This document shows, piece after piece, positions 26,605 through 34,395 of a stretch of 35,873 nucleotides of DNA. The notes beneath the pieces were generated by a model. It was given only the letters and a program-made list of their open reading frames with translations. It was not told the origin of the DNA and did no database searches. The number at the start of each line of letters is the position of its first letter. The stretch's first letter is position 1. A program made the position numbers and the translations under genes. Source of the DNA: Ignavibacteria bacterium (GTDB lineage Bacteria; Bacteroidota; Ignavibacteria; Tepidaquicellales; OLB5); contig JACSRQ010000080.1 of the NCBI GenBank assembly GCA_014879675.1, forward strand, positions 1 to 35,873, written 5' to 3'.

Positions 26605-27294
26605 ATGAAACCAATTTTATTGCTGCACGGCGCGCTTGGCTCGAAAAGCCAGTTTGCGGAAATTTCGGAAATACTTTCTCAAAAGTATGAAGTATTTACT
26701 TTTGATTTCACGGGGCATGGCGCAAATCCACTTCCCGAAACTCAATTTACAATAGAAACATTTGCGCAGGATATTTCGGTTTTCATGCGCGCAAACGGAC
26801 TGGATGGTACGGATATATTCGGTTACAGTATGGGCGGGTATGCGGCCCTGTATGCCTCGGCTGCCGGATTGATAAACGCCGGCCGTATATTCACGCTTGC
26901 AACCAAATTTGAATGGAACGTAGAGATCGCCGCACGCGAAGCGAAGATGCTGGATGCGGGCAAGATCAAGCAGAAAGTACCGGCATTTGCCGAAGAGCTT
27001 GCCGCAAGGCATGGCAGCAGCAAGTGGGAATCATTGCTTGGGATGACCCGTGAAATGGTGAAACGTCTTGGTGATAAAAACCCGCTAAATAATGAAATGC
27101 TTGCAAAGGTGAATAATGAAGTACTTGTAAGCATTGGCGATAGGGATAAAATGGTGAGCCTTGAAGAAACAATAGCAGCCTACCGGGCGATAGAAAATGG
27201 ATCCCTGTTAGTGCTACCCAAAACAGAACACCCCATCGAAAGAGTTGATATTCAGCGACTAACCCATGAAATGAAGACTTTTTTTGGTAAGTAA
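26605..27294 (+). CDS. Alpha/beta hydrolase
   Basis: PILLLHGALGSKSQF; DIFGYSMGGYAAL (GxSxG nucleophile elbow); C-terminal TEHPIERV. Confidence 0.92.
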   Translation: MKPILLLHGALGSKSQFAEISEILSQKYEVFTFDFTGHGANPLPETQFTIETFAQDISVFMRANGLDGTDIFGYSMGGYAALYASAAGLINAGRIFTLATKFEWNVEIAAREAKMLDAGKIKQKVPAFAEELAARHGSSKWESLLGMTREMVKRLGDKNPLNNEMLAKVNNEVLVSIGDRDKMVSLEETIAAYRAIENGSLLVLPKTEHPIERVDIQRLTHEMKTFFGK

Positions 27295-27310
27295 GGAAAA
27301 CAGATTAGAC

Positions 27311-27937
27311 TTATTTCAGCTTTGAAATATCATTCCCTGTCAGGTTGTGAACATTCCGTGTAATATTTTCTATGTCCCAATCCCACCACTTAATAGCAAG
27401 CAGTTCGCGTATCTTCTCAACCGAAAACCTTTTGCGAATCACTGCTGCGGGATTCCCGCCAACAATTGCATACGGCTCAACATCTTTGGTAACGGTGGAG
27501 TTGGCCGCAATAATAGCGCCATCGTGAACTGTGATACCCGCCATAAGAGTTGCATTATAACCTATCCAGACATCATTACCAATTACCAGGTCGCCTTTAT
27601 TTGGATAGCTGCGTCCCTCCATGGCACCCTCCCAGCCATTGCCGAAAATTGCGAATGGATATGCAGAGATTGAATCGTTAAGATGGTTTGCGCCGTTCAT
27701 TATGAACTTAACATCCGAAGCGATCATGCAAAATTTACCGATGATAAGCTTATCACCGGTAAAATCAAAATGATACTTAACATTCTTTTCAAAGTTGTGA
27801 ACATCTTCAAAATCATCGTAGTAGGTATAATCTCCAACAACAATGTTCGGATTTTCTATAATGTTTTTCAGAAAACAAAGCCTCTCGTATCCCGCAAGCG
27901 GGTAAATGGTATTTTTATCCGGACCGTTTTGTGACAT
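27311..27937 (-). CDS. Vat/CatB-type xenobiotic acyltransferase (streptogramin A acetyltransferase-like, LbH)
   Basis: NPNIVVGDYTYYDDF...KLIIGKFCMIASDVKFIMNGANH...AIFGNGWE...GDLVIGNDVWIGYNATLMAGITVHDGAIIAANSTVTKDVEPYAIVGGNPAAVIRKRF...IKWWDW is a canonical Vat/XAT signature. Confidence 0.9.
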   Translation of the reverse strand: MSQNGPDKNTIYPLAGYERLCFLKNIIENPNIVVGDYTYYDDFEDVHNFEKNVKYHFDFTGDKLIIGKFCMIASDVKFIMNGANHLNDSISAYPFAIFGNGWEGAMEGRSYPNKGDLVIGNDVWIGYNATLMAGITVHDGAIIAANSTVTKDVEPYAIVGGNPAAVIRKRFSVEKIRELLAIKWWDWDIENITRNVHNLTGNDISKLK

Positions 27938-27954
27938 AATAATATAAATATTTA

Positions 27955-28899
27955 TTAACTTGCTGCTCTCATTATTAAAAACACATTTAAAAGAGTGTAA
28001 ACTGCAACTACAGAATAAAAGCTGAGCCTATCAAGCTTCTTCGCTTTTTCGATATACACGGGTTTTTCGGTTTCATTCCACTTAAATGAAATAACAGCAA
28101 CCACAAGAACTACAAATATTGCAATAAATGTAATGTTGTGGATATTATCAAAAAGCGTATTTGATACAGTTGAAGGTACGGCTGATTCGACAATGTATTT
28201 GTTTCCAACCGCTGCAAATAATCCGCCTACACAAAGCCCGAGCCTGTCAGATGGCTTTACGAAGAATGCAAGCAGCACGATCGAAAAGGCAACATAAACG
28301 CCGGTCAGCATTTTGAACAGGGTGTTCCATGAATTTTCGCGGGTAAGATAAATATCAGCGGTAACAGAAGGGTATGTACTTGTGCCTTTTATGACCGGGT
28401 CACCGAATGTTGTATTATAAGTTTGGTTATTTACGTAAAATGCCAGTGAATCAATTTTCCAGTTGCTGAGAACAAGGTTAGAATCGATAGCGGAGTTGCC
28501 AATATCCGAAACAAACGCCAGCTTCTTTGTGTCATAAATAGTGTGATCAATATGGAGCGTGAGTTTCTGCTTATCGAAAGGAAATGCCGATACATCCCAC
28601 TCCTTAAAAACTACGGAATTGAATTTCATCATAACCCAATTAACGCCTTCCTTTTTCATTTGGGAATAATTTGAAAAAGAGGAGGACTTGGAGTTCGTTA
28701 CCTCAAGCGCATCATTGAACTGCAGGCTGTCATCTGAATAATTGACCCACATCCAGAAGTCTGCCGAAAAGCTCTGGTCGCTGATATTGAAATCAGTAAG
28801 AGAATTAAAGTATATGCCGATCTTACATGAATCTTCAGCTGATCTCAGCGGAGAGGAGATCAGAAATAATGCCATCAATATTAGCGGAATTTTTTTCAT
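27955..28899 (-). CDS. Divergent prokaryotic pentameric ligand-gated ion channel (Cys-loop superfamily-like, GLIC-type topology)
   Basis: Signal peptide; beta-sandwich with WDVSAFPFDKQKLTLHIDH (pLGIC PFDxQ motif); LSNWKIDSLAFYV; four C-terminal TM segments, with M2-M3 GLCVGGLFAAVGNKYIVESAVPSTVSNTLFDNIHNITFIAIFVVLVVAVISF resembling GLIC ...AHIAFNILVETNLPKTPYMTYTGAIIFMIYLFYFVAVIEV (GLIC sequence recalled from memory). Confidence 0.82.
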   Translation of the reverse strand: MKKIPLILMALFLISSPLRSAEDSCKIGIYFNSLTDFNISDQSFSADFWMWVNYSDDSLQFNDALEVTNSKSSSFSNYSQMKKEGVNWVMMKFNSVVFKEWDVSAFPFDKQKLTLHIDHTIYDTKKLAFVSDIGNSAIDSNLVLSNWKIDSLAFYVNNQTYNTTFGDPVIKGTSTYPSVTADIYLTRENSWNTLFKMLTGVYVAFSIVLLAFFVKPSDRLGLCVGGLFAAVGNKYIVESAVPSTVSNTLFDNIHNITFIAIFVVLVVAVISFKWNETEKPVYIEKAKKLDRLSFYSVVAVYTLLNVFLIMRAAS

Positions 28900-28937
28900 T
28901 AAATATCTCAGAATTAAACTTTAATTTTACGATTCTG

Positions 28938-28945
28938 CAAAGTTA
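28938..28945 (-). promoter_or_regulatory. Candidate -7 element TAACTTTG upstream of the pLGIC gene
   Basis: Exact TAnnTTTG match about 39 nt before the ATG; no clear -33 box at canonical spacing. Confidence 0.3.
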
Positions 28946-29016
28946 ATAATGAGGTTGCTCAATTGTAAGATACTAATTTACGCAGATTTCAATAACTCTA
29001 AATAGAAAGTACCGAT

Positions 29017-30099
29017 ATGGCAGAACCGCTTAAAAATATGTATAGTAAAGCTTACCTGGCAAGATTCGCAGATGTTTTTGCGGAGCTTGAAACCGCATTC
29101 AGCAAAAAGAAATTCCTCACTCTTGTGTTTGATAACGAATGGGAACAGAAAGAACTGAAGCAAAGAATGCGCCACATCTCTATTTGTCTTCATAAATCAC
29201 TTCCCGGCGGATATGAAAAGAATATTTCCGTATTAATAAAGGCAGTTAAAAAATTCAGCGGATTTCTATCTATGACATTTCCGGACTATGTTGAAGTATA
29301 TGGACTTGATAACCCGAAGCTATCTGTAAAGGCACTTGAACTATTCACACAATACGGCAGCAGCGAATTTGCCGTGAGGCCGTTCATAATTAAATATCCC
29401 GCAATTCTGATGCCTCAAATGCTCAAATGGGCAGGACATAAGAATCACCACGTGCGCAGGCTTGCCAGCGAAGGCTCACGCCCAAGGCTGCCATGGGCAA
29501 TCGCACTGCCGGAGTTCAAAAAGGATCCCGCACCGGTGTTAAAGATACTGGAAGTTCTGAAAAACGATGAATCGGAATACGTAAGAAAAAGTGTTGCCAA
29601 TAACCTGAACGATATTTCAAAAGATAATCCGGATATTGCACTTAAGACAGCGGCGAAGTGGTATGGGAAGAATAAAAACACTAATTGGATAGTTAAACAC
29701 GGAATGCGCGGCCTGCTGAAGAAGGGAAACAAAACCGCCTTGAAGCTGTTTGGTTGGCACGGAGCCGAGGGAATAAAAGTGAGATCGCTGAAGCTTAGCG
29801 CAGAGAAAATAAAGCTAGGTCAAAAGTTTGAATTCATGTTTCAAATGCTGCCCGTCGATCCGGGTAATGGCAATGTAAGGATCGAGTACACTATTGATTT
29901 CCTTACATCAACAGGCAAAGTGAGCAGGAAAATATTCAAAATAACCGAAGGAAATTTTGAGAAAGGGAAAAAATACGGATTCAATCGTAAACATTCACTG
30001 AAGGATCTGACCACAAGAAAACATTTTAAAGGTGGCCATACACTGGGAATAGTCATCAATGGCGAAACACTGGCAGAGAAGAAATTCACTGTTGTTTAA
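29017..30099 (+). CDS. alkC: AlkC-type DNA alkylation repair glycosylase (HEAT-like repeats plus C-terminal Ig-like domain)
   Basis: MAEPLKNMYSKAYLARFADVF; FPDYVEVYG; SSEFAVRPFIIKYP; HHVRRLASEGSRPRLPWAIALPEFKKDPAPVLKILEVLKNDESEYVRKSVANNLNDISKDNPDIAL; all-beta-looking C-terminal ~100 aa. Confidence 0.92.
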   Translation: MAEPLKNMYSKAYLARFADVFAELETAFSKKKFLTLVFDNEWEQKELKQRMRHISICLHKSLPGGYEKNISVLIKAVKKFSGFLSMTFPDYVEVYGLDNPKLSVKALELFTQYGSSEFAVRPFIIKYPAILMPQMLKWAGHKNHHVRRLASEGSRPRLPWAIALPEFKKDPAPVLKILEVLKNDESEYVRKSVANNLNDISKDNPDIALKTAAKWYGKNKNTNWIVKHGMRGLLKKGNKTALKLFGWHGAEGIKVRSLKLSAEKIKLGQKFEFMFQMLPVDPGNGNVRIEYTIDFLTSTGKVSRKIFKITEGNFEKGKKYGFNRKHSLKDLTTRKHFKGGHTLGIVINGETLAEKKFTVV

Positions 30100-30245
30100 T
30101 GTTCGGGGTTTTGCATTCCTAAACTGGAGTATGGGAATGAGTAGAGAGGAATGAACTACTCACCAAATAGCCTACTCAACCACTTACTACTGAACTGCTT
30201 ACATACTCAACTATTCAGATGCTTCAAGAGTACTAAACCACCCCA

Positions 30246-30273
30246 GCATCAGTTGACTGGCGTCAACTGATGC
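30246..30273. repeat. Perfect 12-bp hairpin GCATCAGTTGAC-TGGC-GTCAACTGATGC
   Basis: Read directly. Confidence 0.85.
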
Positions 30274-30276
30274 TTT

Positions 30277-30315
30277 CCCCTCCTTACGACTGCTGGCGCA
30301 GTCTCAAAGGAGGGG
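30277..30315. repeat. Nested hairpin: outer CCCCTCCTT/AAGGAGGGG, inner GACTGC-TGGC-GCAGTC
   Basis: Outer arms 30277-30285 / 30307-30315; inner arms 30288-30293 / 30298-30303. Confidence 0.8.
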
Positions 30316-30401
30316 AGCTATTATTATGCGACCCACCGATTAATATTATTCCAAAACCGGAGTTTGGGAATGAGGACCCAATATAAATTCATGGTCTGAT
30401 T

Positions 30402-30522
30402 TGTAGAGACGATGCGCTGCATCGTCTCATAACTTGCAGGAATGCGTTAACTTTGAGACGACCCGCCCATGCCTTTGGTTTGTCAGGCGGGTCGCCTCAA
30501 CAGAAACAATTGAGTCTCTACA
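30402..30522. mobile_element. Putative 121-bp MITE/REPIN-like element with 9-bp terminal inverted repeats and two internal hairpins
   Basis: TGTAGAGAC (30402-30410) ... GTCTCTACA (30514-30522). Internal hairpins GAGACGATGC-GCT-GCATCGTCTC (30406-30428) and TTGAGaCGACCCGCC-N18-GGCGGGTCGcCTCAA (30453-30500, one mismatch). Confidence 0.55.
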
Positions 30523-30554
30523 GGATCAATTAAGGTGAGTAATGACCCTTAGTA

Positions 30555-31163
30555 TCAATCAAGGAACCAATACATATAATTTGGAGCAAACCGGAGTGCA
30601 GCGAAGATCAGCAGGTAAAACATTGCGGCATAAAGATACTTTCTGCTGATACCATTTTTCCGCATATCAAGTATTGCCAATATAATGGGAATGATAATAA
30701 GAAAAAATGCCAGCAGGTAAAAAAGCATTACTCCGGAATTCCACACAAAAGAAATATCATTGTGGGGCAGCAATGATTTCGGATCATACATCGAAGATGT
30801 TCCCGACCAGAAAACATGCTGAAGCCCGTTTGCCCAGTATGGAATACAAACCCATCCAAGGCAAAAAGTTAGAAGTAATATTGTGTAGTTAAGTATCTTA
30901 TCGGAAGCAGCTGCTTTTTTTCCTATGGCAGATTTTATGAAGATCAAAACCGAAAAAACGGAAAGGATCAACCCGGGATATATCAGCAGCCTCCGCAGCC
31001 AGTCAAGCCCATCGGGGTATGGATTCATTGATCCCGCCCCCACGAAGTTATCCACTTCGACGGGTTTATCTATTATTATAAATGCGAGAATTGAAGTAAG
31101 AATTACAGCGGCAAGAACCGAAAGCATGGAAATTGTGCTGATATGAATTTGCGGTTTTTTCAA
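30555..31163 (-). CDS. Hypothetical integral membrane protein (202 aa)
   Basis: ORF with about 5 hydrophobic TM-like segments; no family recognised. Confidence 0.75.
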   Translation of the reverse strand: MKKPQIHISTISMLSVLAAVILTSILAFIIIDKPVEVDNFVGAGSMNPYPDGLDWLRRLLIYPGLILSVFSVLIFIKSAIGKKAAASDKILNYTILLLTFCLGWVCIPYWANGLQHVFWSGTSSMYDPKSLLPHNDISFVWNSGVMLFYLLAFFLIIIPIILAILDMRKNGISRKYLYAAMFYLLIFAALRFAPNYMYWFLD

Positions 31164-31295
31164 CGGGATAAATTTAGATTAGCAACCGGAAAGTTTCTTA
31201 GTATTATATGCTTATAGTCGTTCTCTTTTAATAATGTTCCTAATGTTTAAAAGCAAAATGCTGAATTTTAATGGTTTCCCGTAAGAAAGCAGCTA

Positions 31296-31799
31296 TCAAA
31301 TAAACAGATTAAATATCATTGAAACCATTTTTTGCAAAAAAACCGGGATCCCGGGATGATATATATTATACTTTCCGCACATACGCGCTGCCTGCAGGAA
31401 TGTGGGAGCTCCGTTTGGTTTTGTTTTGCCTGCTGTTGCGAGGGCGAACATTTCCACAAAAAAATCTTCAGTATTGGCGGCAGGCATAAAGCTTACAAGA
31501 AGTGTCGAAGTTGTTTCGGAATTGTTCCACCACCTGTGCGCAATTCCTTTTGGCATTACAGCCTTCTGGCCGGGCCTGATAACTATTGTTTGTTTTCCAA
31601 CTTCTACATTTACGCAGCCTGTTTGTACTTCAAAAACCTCATCCTGTTCGGTATGATGATGTTTCATCGGCACGGCGCTTCCCGGCGCAAGCGTGAGATG
31701 AAACTTCATGAGCTTGCCGCCTGTCATAGCCGCGGTTTCGGTAAAACGCAGCGTTTCTCCGGTAGCCGTGTTTATAATAACCTGGTCTTTAGCCGCCAA
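31296..31799 (-). CDS. Cupin domain-containing protein
   Basis: GSAVPMKHHHTEQDEVFEVQTGCVNVEVGKQTIVIRPGQKAVMPKGIAHRWWN: cupin motifs 1 and 2. Confidence 0.92.
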   Translation of the reverse strand: MAAKDQVIINTATGETLRFTETAAMTGGKLMKFHLTLAPGSAVPMKHHHTEQDEVFEVQTGCVNVEVGKQTIVIRPGQKAVMPKGIAHRWWNNSETTSTLLVSFMPAANTEDFFVEMFALATAGKTKPNGAPTFLQAARMCGKYNIYHPGIPVFLQKMVSMIFNLFI

Positions 31800-31820
31800 C
31801 TATACTTTGCTCTATACTTG

Positions 31821-33410
31821 TTATTTAATTTCATGTACCGGTTCATAAACGAAGACTATCCATTTATCTGTTTCCATGGCTTTCTTCATGTCATTGCGGA
31901 CATAAGCGCGTGGTGCGGTAAGCTCAGTAAAGATCGTGTTCATTAGTGTGGGATTTTTCCTGAACATTATGATCCCCGAGGGATTCCGTTTCATGAAAGT
32001 TTTTACTTCAGCCGTCAACCCCTCTTTATCAACCGGCACGTTGTAGCTGCTGATAAGAATTTTTTCGGGCGGAGCAAGCCTGGTGCGGTATGGTACGTAC
32101 AGAATACTCGAGGCGTTATCATCCGCATCAAAAATGAGCGATGGATACTTACGGATGTTGTTATCAATGAAGCTGAGAAGCTTTGCGGTTTCATCCGGCT
32201 CATCGGCTGTAACAATAAACTCAATTACTTTCGGGAAAAGTTTGTTGTATTTTTCGGGCACCATTTCTTTAACATAAGAAAGCGGTACACACGAAGCAAT
32301 AACCACTGCAGCGATCGCGGTTTGCAGCATACCGGAGCGAATTTTTGAAAGCTGCAAATTAAGCCCGGCTGCGGCAAACACCGGCGCAAAAAAGAACACC
32401 AGGTATATATAGTGTGTAGTATGGTATATGGTTGATTTTGCACCCGCGGCACCATTTATAAGCGAAGGAGCCAAAATTGGTATCAACAGCGTTATGAGAA
32501 GCAGTTTAGGACGCTGCTTATAAAAATATATGAGCCCTTTAATGAAATACCAGAACAAAATCACCGTAAGCCCGAATACAAGGAAGTAGAACGGGAGGAA
32601 AAATCCTTTTAGCCTGAGGGCGGCATTCAGACCATGTATATTTATTGAATCAGTGTATTGATCCGCGGAGTTAATAGTTTTGAACGGTTCGCCGTACGCC
32701 TGGTAACTTATAACTATCCACAAAACCTGAAACAACAGTGTTAGAATGATATAGTAGCCTGCGCCCTTGCGGCGGGTAAGAAAAACAAGTAAACAAAAGG
32801 GAAGGAGCACAAAAATTGCTTCCGGCCTGGAAGCCAGTGCAATAAAAGAAAAGAAACCGGCGATAACAAAATACATTACGCTTTTTTCAGTATAGTGCGC
32901 TTTGACCAGGTAATAAACCATAATACAAACAGCCGCAAGAAAAGTTTGCTGCGCATAGGGTTCAAAGTTCAAACGGAATATCACGGGGTTCAGAGTTACT
33001 ATAATAAACGAGAGCATAGCGGTTTTGAAATCGGTAAGTATTAAAGAGAGCTTAAAGATATAAATGCATCCGATTGTCATTACTGCTATCATCGCAATGG
33101 CAGGGGTAAGGTATATTTCACCCGTCATTTTGATTATAGGTCCCATAAAGTAAAACCACAATGGGTGGCCTGATTCAGGCATGATAAAAAACGGATTTTG
33201 TGCCCACCATAAAGCATTCCAAACCCGTGTGGCAGAGTCACCCATATCCATCATGTTGTATGGAATGAGATATATCTTCGCAGCAATGGATATAATAACC
33301 GCTGCAATAAATACAGATACCTGTACGGCGGTAAGCTTTTCAGGTTTAAGCGTAAATTCTCCCGCGCCAAGAAGCTTTGGAAACAAAAACGGTTTTGAAG
33401 ATTGGTTCAT
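31821..33410 (-). CDS. GT-C fold/PMT-like (GT39-type) membrane glycosyltransferase
   Basis: Multi-TM; acidic first-loop context DMGDSATRVWNALWWAQNPFFIMPESGHPLWFYFMGP; soluble C-terminal domain. Confidence 0.75.
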   Translation of the reverse strand: MNQSSKPFLFPKLLGAGEFTLKPEKLTAVQVSVFIAAVIISIAAKIYLIPYNMMDMGDSATRVWNALWWAQNPFFIMPESGHPLWFYFMGPIIKMTGEIYLTPAIAMIAVMTIGCIYIFKLSLILTDFKTAMLSFIIVTLNPVIFRLNFEPYAQQTFLAAVCIMVYYLVKAHYTEKSVMYFVIAGFFSFIALASRPEAIFVLLPFCLLVFLTRRKGAGYYIILTLLFQVLWIVISYQAYGEPFKTINSADQYTDSINIHGLNAALRLKGFFLPFYFLVFGLTVILFWYFIKGLIYFYKQRPKLLLITLLIPILAPSLINGAAGAKSTIYHTTHYIYLVFFFAPVFAAAGLNLQLSKIRSGMLQTAIAAVVIASCVPLSYVKEMVPEKYNKLFPKVIEFIVTADEPDETAKLLSFIDNNIRKYPSLIFDADDNASSILYVPYRTRLAPPEKILISSYNVPVDKEGLTAEVKTFMKRNPSGIIMFRKNPTLMNTIFTELTAPRAYVRNDMKKAMETDKWIVFVYEPVHEIK

Positions 33411-33447
33411 AAACTTGTTCTGAATTTTGTTATGATCTTATATAATT

Positions 33448-34395
33448 TCATTTCATAAAACTGAGGTTCGGCCTGCCCGAGTGGCCAAACAATCCGGCAT
33501 AAGTGCCTTTGAGATAGTAATACCCGAGCTTGAGATCGCAAACGCGCATAAACCAAAGCAATCTAACAGGGAATTTTAAAATATCCGTAAGATATGAGAT
33601 AAACATGTTAAGATAAAATTTGTGTTTTCGGAAGTACAGATATTTATTGCGCTGGATAAGGTAATACTCGAAGTAAAATCCCTGCTTGTTCTCCTTCACC
33701 CATTTGTGGTTATGCCACAGCACAGCCTTTTTGGTAACTATTGATGTGAAGCCTGCTTTTTTCAATCGTGCAGCCAGATCGATCTCATCGCCATAGGCGA
33801 AATATGCTTCTTCCCATAAGCCTGTTTTTTTCAGCGCTTCTGATCTTACAAGCATGGCCGCCCCGCTTACCATATCCACTTTCATGCTTGATGGTATATC
33901 CCTTTCAGATTCGGCAAGTTTTTTGCCTTCAAAGTATTTTGTAATACTGTACGTATCAAAATCTGCTTTAACGCCGTATTCCTGTATTACCGGATCCTTT
34001 TTATCAGCGGTGTAATACAGAATTAGAGGTGAAGATGCTGCTGTTTCCGGCGAGGCCTCAACGGCATTCACTAATTCCAGAAGGCAGTTTTCTTCAAGCT
34101 CGGTATCATTATTAAGGAATAGGATATATTTAAATCCATCTTTCATGGCCTTTTCTGCACCGAGATTATTGCCGCCGGCAAAGCCTGAGTTCTGCCCGGC
34201 AATGATGTATTCTATATCCATGCCTAGATTGCGGTTCAGCTCTGCGGAGTGATCCCTATCTATTGCATCGGGATTGTTATCCACGAAATAAATTTTGAAA
34301 TCTTTGTAGGTTTGCCTGTATAGTGAATTGTAAAGCAATTCCAGGTTATGCTTCTGGCGGAACATTACTAAAATGATCGCTGTTTGTTTTGCCAT
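33448..34395 (-). CDS. Glycosyltransferase family 2
   Basis: YKDFKIYFVDNNPDA; GFAGGNNLGAEKAMKDGFKYILFLNNDTELEENCL; VSGAAMLVRSEALKKTGLWEEAYFAYGDEIDLAARLKKAGF. Confidence 0.95.
   Translation of the reverse strand: MAKQTAIILVMFRQKHNLELLYNSLYRQTYKDFKIYFVDNNPDAIDRDHSAELNRNLGMDIEYIIAGQNSGFAGGNNLGAEKAMKDGFKYILFLNNDTELEENCLLELVNAVEASPETAASSPLILYYTADKKDPVIQEYGVKADFDTYSITKYFEGKKLAESERDIPSSMKVDMVSGAAMLVRSEALKKTGLWEEAYFAYGDEIDLAARLKKAGFTSIVTKKAVLWHNHKWVKENKQGFYFEYYLIQRNKYLYFRKHKFYLNMFISYLTDILKFPVRLLWFMRVCDLKLGYYYLKGTYAGLFGHSGRPNLSFMK

Larger units (their letters stand above)
30113..30380. repeat. Two diverged copies of hairpin CATTCC-AAAC-YGGA-GT-GGGAATGAG, with CTACTCAACC-type low-complexity tract between
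   Basis: cattcctaaactggagtatgggaatgag (about 30114-30141) and attccaaaaccggagtttgggaatgag (about 30348-30374). Confidence 0.6.

Noticed and set aside
27889-27902. Palindrome ATCCCGCAAGCGGG inside the Vat-like CDS, shared with the intergenic copy at 7626
   Set aside because: It encodes the YPLAG segment expected at the N-terminus of Vat-like proteins, so a chance match is more likely than a repeat insertion.
30402-30522. Possible tRNA or known ncRNA because of the cloverleaf-like fold
   Set aside because: No T-loop GTTCGANTC, no acceptor CCA context and non-tRNA arm lengths; better described as a palindromic repeat element.
31332-31946. 204-aa plus-strand ORF
   Set aside because: Antisense to the cupin gene and the 3' end of the GT-C gene; Cys/His-rich composition typical of a shadow ORF.
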